17,257 bases of DNA, from contig JAFUKV010000096.1 of the NCBI GenBank assembly GCA_017467745.1, positions 1 through 17,257 of the forward strand, written 5' to 3'. The translations under genes were made by a program, and so were the position numbers. Positions 7,314 through 13,166 of this stretch are shown in pieces. Position 1 is the first letter of the stretch. Each line of letters opens with the position of its first letter. Source of the DNA: Bacteroidaceae bacterium (lineage in GTDB: Bacteria > Bacteroidota > Bacteroidia > Bacteroidales > CHK158-818). Under the pieces are notes generated by a model. The model searched no databases. It was not told the DNA's origin and saw only the letters and a list, made by a program, of their open reading frames with translations.

Positions 7314-8290
7314 TGATATACCGGAAGATATATTTTTTTCATTACCTCTTCATACTCATCCTGCAAACGGCTATTAATAGTTATACCGCCACCGCTGCGA
7401 AAAAAGAAACAACCGTTTTCCTCCTCTATATAACGTATCAATACCGCACTTTGCAATTTACGACCGTCAAAATATCCGAACACCCCGCAATAAAAGCCTC
7501 TCGGTTTTTCTTCCGCCTTACATATAACTGACAAAGTCGCTTCTTTCGGAGCGCCGGAAACTGAACCGGCAGGCAGCAATTCAAATATAATGTCGCCTAA
7601 ATGGCTGTAATAATTACCATTTAACCGCCCCTCTATTTCAGAACTGGTCTGCAATATATCCGTGCCCATTGTACGTATTCGGTCTATATACCGGAACCGA
7701 GCTACCCGTACATCCTTTGCTACTCGATTTAAATCATTACGAATCAAATCGACAATCGTATAATGTTCGCCTAACTCCTTTTCATCATCTATCAACCGTT
7801 TTTCCGCATCAGGCAAAGACGCATCGATAGTTCCCTTCATCGGAAAAGAACGTATAAAACCATCTGAGATTTCAACAAAACTCTCGGGAGAGAAACAGAC
7901 AAACCGTCCGGGTACATAAAGCTTATATGGAGACTCACAATACTGAAATATATTTTCTAAGGAAAATGGGATATCGACAGGTGTTTTAACGGTAAGATTC
8001 AGCAAAAAACTATCGCCATGCAACAATGCCTGCCGAACCGCAGAAAAACGTCGAGCATAGCATTCTATGGGTTCCGGCATAAAAGACAAAACCGAAGAAG
8101 CAACTTTTTTAGTCCTTAACAACAGAGAGTTCCCCACACCTTTTACAAAAAACTGCACAGGTAAAGGGCGCAACGGGTTCTCGAAAAAGAAACCCTGATT
8201 CATCTCAAAATCGACGCCAAACAAAAATGGCATACGACTTTCTCCCTTACGATTCATCTCTTCTCTAACAAATTCAGCCCGTAACATCAT
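7310..8290 (-). CDS. pabB: Aminodeoxychorismate synthase component I
   Basis: This chorismate-binding enzyme uses ammonia from PabA to convert chorismate to 4-amino-4-deoxychorismate. From the ATG at 8288-8290 it has 326 residues. Conserved segments are FPMKGTI (149-155), DLIRNDLNRV (181-190), PAGSVSGAPK (240-249), GFYCGVFGYFDG (265-276) and SGGGITINS (299-307). Lys152 within PMKGT is the residue that marks PabB; anthranilate synthase TrpE has Ala there. It is shorter than E. coli PabB (453 residues) because the N-terminal region is reduced. A frame extension to 8350 exists, but it overlaps the divergent pabA start and runs through the promoter, so I reject it. A TATATTTG box ends 4 nt before the ATG. 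The gene is translationally coupled to pabC. Confidence 0.93.
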   Translation of the reverse strand: MMLRAEFVREEMNRKGESRMPFLFGVDFEMNQGFFFENPLRPLPVQFFVKGVGNSLLLRTKKVASSVLSFMPEPIECYARRFSAVRQALLHGDSFLLNLTVKTPVDIPFSLENIFQYCESPYKLYVPGRFVCFSPESFVEISDGFIRSFPMKGTIDASLPDAEKRLIDDEKELGEHYTIVDLIRNDLNRVAKDVRVARFRYIDRIRTMGTDILQTSSEIEGRLNGNYYSHLGDIIFELLPAGSVSGAPKEATLSVICKAEEKPRGFYCGVFGYFDGRKLQSAVLIRYIEEENGCFFFRSGGGITINSRLQDEYEEVMKKIYLPVYQ

Positions 8291-8327
8291 AAGGCAAATA
8301 TACGAAATTTTGTACTTTTGCCTTATG
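8288..8327. promoter_or_regulatory. Symmetric divergent promoter of pabB and pabA
   Basis: The 34 bp between the two ATGs contain exact TAnnTTTG boxes facing outward: TACTTTTG (8313-8320) on the plus strand and TATATTTG (8302-8295) on the minus strand. Each is followed by CCTT and then ATG. The arms CATAAGGCAAA (8288-8298) and TTTGCCTTATG (8317-8327) form an 11-bp perfect inverted repeat including both start codons. With a -7-centred box, transcription would start at, or 1-2 nt before, each ATG. Neither direction has a -33 TTG at the usual spacing, so activity is inferred from the -7 boxes only. Confidence 0.55.
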
Positions 8328-8906
8328 AAAAAAATAGGAGTTATCGACAATCACGATTCATTCGTTTACAATTTAGTGCAATTGCTTAACGAAACAAAAT
8401 CCGTATCGGTCGATGTTTTTAAGAACGACATTCTCTCTCCCGAAATAGCAACTTGCTACGACGCTTTACTCATCTCGCCCGGACCCGGACTACCCGAAGA
8501 TGCCGGCGAACTAATGCCGTTCCTGAAACAAATTTATCAGCATATTCCTATTTTAGGCGTATGCTTAGGTCACCAAGCCATCGCCCAGTTATTCGGATTA
8601 AAATTATCCCATCTCGGCAAGCCTCTACATGGACATATTACAACACTGAATCAGATAGATACGCAAGATATTATTTTTAAAGACCTTCCTCTTCCCATAC
8701 GTGTAGGGCGATACCACTCATGGGTAGTAAACCGATCTGAAATAGAAAACAATCCGGACTTAACATTAAGTTCAACAGACGAAGAAGGGCATGTCATGTC
8801 TTTCTATCACAAACAATACCCCATACACGGAGTACAGTTTCACCCCGAATCATACATGACTGCCAATGGAGACCTAATGATACGAAACTGGTTCACCTCG
8901 CTCTAA
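8325..8906 (+). CDS. pabA: Aminodeoxychorismate synthase glutamine amidotransferase subunit
   Basis: This 193-residue class I glutamine amidotransferase releases ammonia from glutamine for PabB. It starts VIDNHDSFVYN (6-16), the PabA/TrpG N-terminal signature. SPGPGLPEDAG (51-61) forms the oxyanion region, GVCLGHQAIAQLFG (78-91) carries the nucleophile Cys80, and GVQFHPES (169-176) carries His173 and Glu175. The triad is therefore complete. I use the ATG at 8325; an in-frame TTG at 8310 lies inside the promoter and is unlikely. The divergent position next to pabB supports a folate role. PabA and TrpG cannot be separated by sequence alone, and one subunit may serve both PabB and TrpE if no trpG exists elsewhere. 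Confidence 0.93.
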   Translation: MKKIGVIDNHDSFVYNLVQLLNETKSVSVDVFKNDILSPEIATCYDALLISPGPGLPEDAGELMPFLKQIYQHIPILGVCLGHQAIAQLFGLKLSHLGKPLHGHITTLNQIDTQDIIFKDLPLPIRVGRYHSWVVNRSEIENNPDLTLSSTDEEGHVMSFYHKQYPIHGVQFHPESYMTANGDLMIRNWFTSL

Positions 8907-9073
8907 AAATTTTTCAAGTATCACTAATTAACACATAAACAAAGCTCCACTATCGACTAAGAGAAAACAATAGATTTTTTCGTTTTCTTCAAAACAGAAA
9001 ATTATCGCTTAATGCAACATTCGGCGGATGATACTGCGAATAACTGAAAATTTCGGAAATGCAAAACAATAAA

Positions 9074-9105
9074 AAAGGTTGTCTAAAACAAATTAGACAA
9101 CCTTT
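9074..9105 (-). terminator. Rho-independent terminator of the aminotransferase gene
   Basis: Arms AAAGGTTGTCTAA (9074-9086) and TTAGACAACCTTT (9093-9105) form a 13-bp perfect stem with a 6-nt loop. On the minus strand the stem runs into six T residues (plus-strand A run 9071-9076), and it begins about 20 nt after the aminotransferase stop codon. In the plus direction the hairpin is followed by CCCG, so it is a poorer terminator for pabA. The remaining 8907-9073 spacer shows nothing I can identify. Confidence 0.85.
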
Positions 9106-9125
9106 CCCGTATATTAAAATTTCTA

Positions 9126-10319
9126 TTATTTCAACTTAACTAATGCCTCTTTGATGCGTCGTAAAGCTTCTGTCAGATTTTCGTCAGACGTTGCATATGA
9201 AAAACGCAAGCAATTAGGAGCGCCGAAAGCTGCGCCTCCCACAGTTGCGACATGCCCCTCTTCTAAAAGGAACATAGCCAAATCGGCAGATGTTTCAATT
9301 TTTCTGTCTCCGAATGATTTACCCAAATAATAACTCACTTCCGGGAACAAATAAAATGCGCCTTCGGGATTATTCACCTTAAATCCGGGTATCTGCGATG
9401 CCAAATCTACCACCAATTTACGACGGCGTTCAAACGCTTTACGCATCTCTTCCACACAAGACTGATCGCCCGTAAACGCTGCTACGGCAGCTTTTTGCGC
9501 AATAGAGCAAGGTCCGGATGTATATTGACTTTGTAATTTGTTACAAGCCTTCGCAACCCACAAAGGAGCCGCAATAAAACCGATACGCCAACCTGTCATG
9601 GCATAACCTTTCGACACACCGTTTATAATAACCACTCTATCGCGGATATTTTCAAATTGAGCGATACTTTGATGTCCGCCCACATAATTGATATGTTCAT
9701 AAATCTCATCCGAGATAACCATTACTTGGGGATACTTAGCCAACACATCAGCAAGGCCTTTCAATTCCGCCTGAGAATAAACGCTTCCCGTAGGATTAGA
9801 AGGGGAACATAAGATCAACAACTTGGTTTTAGACGTAATAGCTGCCTCTAACTGAGCTGGCGTAATTTTAAAATCTTGTTCGATGCCCGCACTAACAATA
9901 ACATTAGTACCCTCAGCCAACTTCACCATCTCAACGTAACTAACCCAATAAGGAGCCGGGATAATGACTTCATCTCCTTTTCCCACCAAACTTAGAATAG
10001 CATTGCAGATAGATTGTTTAGCACCTCCCGAAACAACAATCTGTTCAGGAGTAAAATCCAAATGATTTTCATTCTTCATCTTATCGCAAATAGCTTTACG
10101 AAGATCCATATAACCGGGTACAGGCGAATAGAATGAAAAATTATCATCTATGGCTTTTTTAGCAGCCTCTTTAATATGAGCGGGGGTATTAAAATCAGGT
10201 TCGCCCACACTGAGATTAATCACGTCAATTCCTTGAGCTTTCAACTCATTGCTCTTTTGAGACATGGCCAACGTCTCCGACGGAGACAAACTTGCCAAAC
10301 GATCTGAAACTTGATTCAT
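9126..10319 (-). CDS. aspC: Pyridoxal-phosphate aminotransferase, aspartate aminotransferase type
   Basis: This 397-residue class I aminotransferase most likely interconverts aspartate/2-oxoglutarate and oxaloacetate/glutamate. Visible fold-type I landmarks are LSVGEPDFNTP (36-46) for substrate binding, SPSNPTGS (172-179) with Asn175, DEIYEH (204-209) with Asp204 and Tyr207, and NGVSKGYAMTGWRIGF (233-248) with the PLP-binding Lys237. An arginine in NCLRFSYA near the C-terminus should bind the substrate carboxylate. Length and wording match the 1-beta subgroup, whose members sometimes also use prephenate or aromatic 2-oxoacids, so the substrate range is inferred. It is monocistronic, with a well-formed promoter (10354-10385) and its own terminator. 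Confidence 0.92.
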   Translation of the reverse strand: MNQVSDRLASLSPSETLAMSQKSNELKAQGIDVINLSVGEPDFNTPAHIKEAAKKAIDDNFSFYSPVPGYMDLRKAICDKMKNENHLDFTPEQIVVSGGAKQSICNAILSLVGKGDEVIIPAPYWVSYVEMVKLAEGTNVIVSAGIEQDFKITPAQLEAAITSKTKLLILCSPSNPTGSVYSQAELKGLADVLAKYPQVMVISDEIYEHINYVGGHQSIAQFENIRDRVVIINGVSKGYAMTGWRIGFIAAPLWVAKACNKLQSQYTSGPCSIAQKAAVAAFTGDQSCVEEMRKAFERRRKLVVDLASQIPGFKVNNPEGAFYLFPEVSYYLGKSFGDRKIETSADLAMFLLEEGHVATVGGAAFGAPNCLRFSYATSDENLTEALRRIKEALVKLK

Positions 10320-10353
10320 TATTAGTTACTGTTTTTAATTAGTTTTCAGGTTG

Positions 10354-10385
10354 CAAATATACGACAAAGAGGTTTGCCGTACAAT
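10354..10385 (-). promoter_or_regulatory. Promoter of the aspartate aminotransferase gene
   Basis: On the minus strand ATTG (10385-10382) and an exact TATATTTG (10361-10354) are separated by 20 nt. This matches the Bacteroidetes TTTG-N19-21-TAnnTTTG pattern. The leader would be about 28 nt before the ATG at 10319. It is one of the best promoter matches in the window. The remaining 10386-10510 spacer shows nothing else recognisable. Confidence 0.6.
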
Positions 10386-10510
10386 TTCTTTCACGTATTT
10401 TAGACATTTCAGCTGCAAATGTTTCGATATTCATTAAAACAGACAGCAATTTGCTACTCTCATCCTCTAATTTTCGCCACTTTTATTTCCGAATTTGCAT
10501 TTTCCTAACA

Positions 10511-11731
10511 CTATCTTAATAGCAGAGAACTGTCGCCATAACTAAGAAAACGGAAATTATGAGATAAAGCATAATCGTATATGCTTCTCCAATTTCCATT
10601 GACAAAAGCCGAAACCAACAGTAATAACGTGCTTTTAGGCTGATGAAAATTAGTTACTATGCCTCGAACAATTTTAAACCGATAACCCGGCGCAATAATA
10701 ATGCGAGTAGCCGTAACTAAACGAGACAAACCGTTTCTTTCCAGATAATCGACTATATACCGCAATGATTCTTTTACCGCAATTTCCTTAGTTGTAAAGT
10801 TATACGGCATCCACTGCTCTACCTCTAATTCTTGTCCGGACGCATTCGGATTGACGGCCAATATCAATCCGACGTAATAAAGGCTTTCTAATGTCCTGAC
10901 CGATGTCGTTCCTACGGCGACAACACAATCGCCGTTTTCTATCAACTCTTCAATCAAACTCCGCTCGACCGATATAAACTCGGTATGCATAGAATGTTCT
11001 GCTATTGTTTCGCTTTTTACCGGCTTGAACGTTCCTGCACCGACATGCAACGTCAATTCACGACGGCGAATTCCTCGATCATCTAATGCGGCAAGTACTT
11101 CGGGCGTAAAATGCAACCCGGCAGTAGGCGCCGCCACCGAACCTTCTACTTTGGAATACACGGTTTGGTAAGTCTCTTTATCCTGCTCTTCCGTCTCCCG
11201 ATTCAGATATGGAGGAATAGGTAATTCACCTACGGCATCCAATACCGATGCAAACGATACTCGGGAATCATTCCATGTAAATAATATTTCATGAGAAGTG
11301 CCGCAGGAAGACAATCTTTCCGCCTTTAATGTTATGGAAATACCGTTTACGCTTAGTTGACGAGACAAAACGCCCTCCTTCCACTTTTTCAGATTACCTA
11401 CCAGACAAAGCCAACTGCATTGCCCGGCAGACTGAAAAGATAAAGCATAATCGTGCGGACAACAAGGTTATAAGCAAAAAACCTCTATCAAAGCTCCCGT
11501 CTCTTTACGGAAGTGCATCCTCGCCTGTATGACACGAGTATTATTAAACACCAACAAAGAGTGTTCAGGCAACAAACGGGTTATATCCGTAAAACGATAT
11601 TCTGCAATGCCCTCCTGACGATATAACAACAATTTTGATGCGTCTCGACGCTTCAACGGATATTTAGCGATCCGCTCATCAGGTAACGGATAATCAAATT
11701 CTTCTATCCTTATATCTTGTGTTTTTTGCAT
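10511..11731 (-). pseudogene. queA: queA interrupted by an in-frame TAA at codon 88
   Basis: Intact QueA is S-adenosylmethionine:tRNA ribosyltransferase-isomerase, which makes epoxyqueuosine at the wobble base of GUN tRNAs. The frame from ATG 11731 to TAG 10511 spans 407 codons in one phase, about full length. It is split by one TAA at 11470-11468. The first part (87 codons) has the N-terminal FDYPLPDERIAKYPL and the LVFNNTRVIQAR motif. After the stop, the same frame continues with DYALSFQ and WLCLVGNLKKWKEG. The C-terminal part then has VEGSVAAPTAGLHFT, HVGAGTFKPV, FHQPKSTLLLLVSAF and YGDSSLLL. In relatives I recall Glu at the stop position (FCLEP), so one GAA-to-TAA change would explain it. 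No other lesion is visible, so this is a very young pseudogene, a sequencing or strain error, or a readthrough case. The enzyme would be inactive if terminated here. Confidence 0.88.
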
Positions 11732-11737
11732 CTTCTA

Positions 11738-11768
11738 TTTGAATTCTCTGCAAAAATAAGCAACTTTG
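11738..11768 (+). promoter_or_regulatory. Putative promoter of the DUF2027-Smr gene
   Basis: TTTG (11738-11741) is followed after 19 nt by CAACTTTG (11761-11768), one mismatch from TAnnTTTG. The ATG at 11809 would have a leader of about 35 nt. The element overlaps the queA -7 box, so the two divergent promoters share sequence. Confidence 0.4.
11751..11758 (-). promoter_or_regulatory. Putative -7 box of queA
   Basis: TATTTTTG on the minus strand (11758-11751) is an exact TAnnTTTG match 19 bp before the queA ATG. No TTG -33 box is present at the usual spacing. It overlaps the divergent promoter of the DUF2027-Smr gene. Confidence 0.35.
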
Positions 11769-11808
11769 TATAATTAAACGGCGTAAGCCCAAACTAAATA
11801 AAACTAAG

Positions 11809-12861
11809 ATGGTAAAGATTGGAGATAAAGTAAGGTTTCTAAATGCCGTAGGCGGAGGTATTGTCCGGCAAATTACCAAAGACATAGCCATGGTAGAAGA
11901 AGATGACGGCTTTGAAACACCGATACTGATACACGAATGTGTTGTTATTGAACCAGCATCAAGTCAGAAATCTTCCGATACAAGGAAACAATCCAATATC
12001 GTACCGGTAGAAATTATTCCGGAAATAAAAAAAGAGGAGACCCCCGTTTTGGAAATTTCAGGCGGAGACCGTTTAAATCTGTCGCTCGCTTTCGTTCCCG
12101 ATGATATAAAAAAACTGAACGATACCCAGTTTAATTGTTATCTGATAAACGACAGCAATTATTATGTATTCTTTTCGTATTCGGTGCATGAAAAAGATTT
12201 ATGGAAAACCCGTTACGCCGGATTGATAGAACCAAACCTCAAATTACACGTCGAAGCGTTCGGGCATGAACACCTGAACGACATTGAAAGAGTATGTGTA
12301 CAATACGTCGCGTTTAAGAAAAACAAAGGTTTTGCATTAAAAAATCCCGCATCGGTAGAACATCGTATAGATACTGTAAAATTCTATAAACTGCATAGCT
12401 TTAAAACAAACGATTATTTTGATGAAGAGGCTATTATCTACCCTATCGTACATAACGATGTTCCGGAGCAAAACATCCGTATTCCGGCAACAGAACTGGA
12501 ACATGCCATGAAATCGAAAATCAGGCAAGATAATTCCGCAAAACGCAAAACGACATCCGAACACGCTGCACAGCCTTCCGCCATTCTCGAAATAGACCTC
12601 CATATAGAGGAATTGCTCGACACCACAGCAGGAATGGACAGTGCTGATATACTGAGATACCAATTGGATACTTTCAGAAAAGTGCTGGAAGAAAATAAAC
12701 GCAACAAAGGACAGAAAATAGTTTTTATACACGGAAAAGGAGACGGCGTACTCCGCAAAGCGATTCTGAACGAACTTAATACTAAATACAAAAATTACTA
12801 TCATCAAGACGCCTCTTTCCGCGAATACGGATTCGGAGCTACAATGGTAACAATACGATAA
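11809..12861 (+). CDS. DUF2027 / Smr-domain protein
   Basis: This 350-residue cytoplasmic protein has two recognisable ends. Residues 1-48 (KIGDKVRFLNAVGGGIVRQI, then the acidic MVEEDDGFETP) look like the small beta-barrel start of DUF2027 proteins of Bacteroidetes. The middle (85-220) is a predicted beta-rich domain (LNLSLAFVPDD, FNCYLINDSNYYVFFSYS) with no assigned function. A polar linker at 228-258 leads to a C-terminal Smr domain (about 259-350). This holds EIDLHIEEL (261-269), the HGKGDGVLRKAI motif (308-319) and YGFGATMVTIR at the end. Smr domains are nucleic-acid nucleases or binders, known from MutS2 and stand-alone proteins; here there is no MutS part. A role in RNA or DNA processing, including ribosome rescue as reported for some Smr proteins, is plausible but unproven. 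Confidence 0.85.
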   Translation: MVKIGDKVRFLNAVGGGIVRQITKDIAMVEEDDGFETPILIHECVVIEPASSQKSSDTRKQSNIVPVEIIPEIKKEETPVLEISGGDRLNLSLAFVPDDIKKLNDTQFNCYLINDSNYYVFFSYSVHEKDLWKTRYAGLIEPNLKLHVEAFGHEHLNDIERVCVQYVAFKKNKGFALKNPASVEHRIDTVKFYKLHSFKTNDYFDEEAIIYPIVHNDVPEQNIRIPATELEHAMKSKIRQDNSAKRKTTSEHAAQPSAILEIDLHIEELLDTTAGMDSADILRYQLDTFRKVLEENKRNKGQKIVFIHGKGDGVLRKAILNELNTKYKNYYHQDASFREYGFGATMVTIR

Positions 12862-12865
12862 AACA

Positions 12866-12897
12866 ATAACGGCAAAAGCTCAAACTTTTGCCGTTAT
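12866..12897. terminator. 13-bp hairpin after the DUF2027-Smr gene
   Basis: ATAACGGCAAAAG (12866-12878) and CTTTTGCCGTTAT (12885-12897) pair perfectly around a 6-nt CTCAAA loop, 4 nt after the stop codon. There is no T tract immediately after it, but the strong stem and its position make a terminator likely. Confidence 0.7.
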
Positions 12898-13166
12898 CAA
12901 TACCATAAAACGTATTTCACCAGAACATACCAACCGAAGTTTACTTTGTACATATCTCCATTTTTCTGAAAAATTTTTCGACTGCCAGCAAATAAAACTT
13001 TCGAGTATCGCCTATATTCTTTTATCTTAAAGACTTCTTGTCACAAATCCTCCAACATAATTATCCCACCGAATTTTTCATCATAGCGATAACAGTTCCA
13101 TAATACAAGAACTTTATCCCTTAAAATAACGCCCATTCATAAAATGAATGCAGCTCTGATATATAT
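12898..13166. other. Spacer without a recognisable gene
   Basis: Together with the preceding hairpin this is about 305 bp between two convergent genes. I see no coding frame, RNA gene or consensus promoter. The only structure is a 7-bp hairpin, CATTCAT-AAA-ATGAATG (13134-13150), 17 nt past the penicillin-binding protein stop codon on the minus strand. It is a weak candidate terminator because no T run follows directly. Confidence 0.5.

Noticed and set aside
7310..8290. Anthranilate synthase component I (TrpE) instead of PabB
   Set aside because: The motif is PMKGT with Lys152, typical of PabB; TrpE has Ala at that place. A pabC-like gene is translationally coupled to it.
11369..11467. A frameshift between the two halves of queA
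   Set aside because: The two open parts are in the same phase, and the 33 codons between the TAA and the TTG read as normal QueA sequence. The lesion is a nonsense codon, not an indel.
12337..12807. A 156-codon minus-strand frame opposite the DUF2027-Smr gene
   Set aside because: It is rich in Phe/Cys/Ile, matches no family and lies wholly opposite a well-supported gene; typical antisense shadow.
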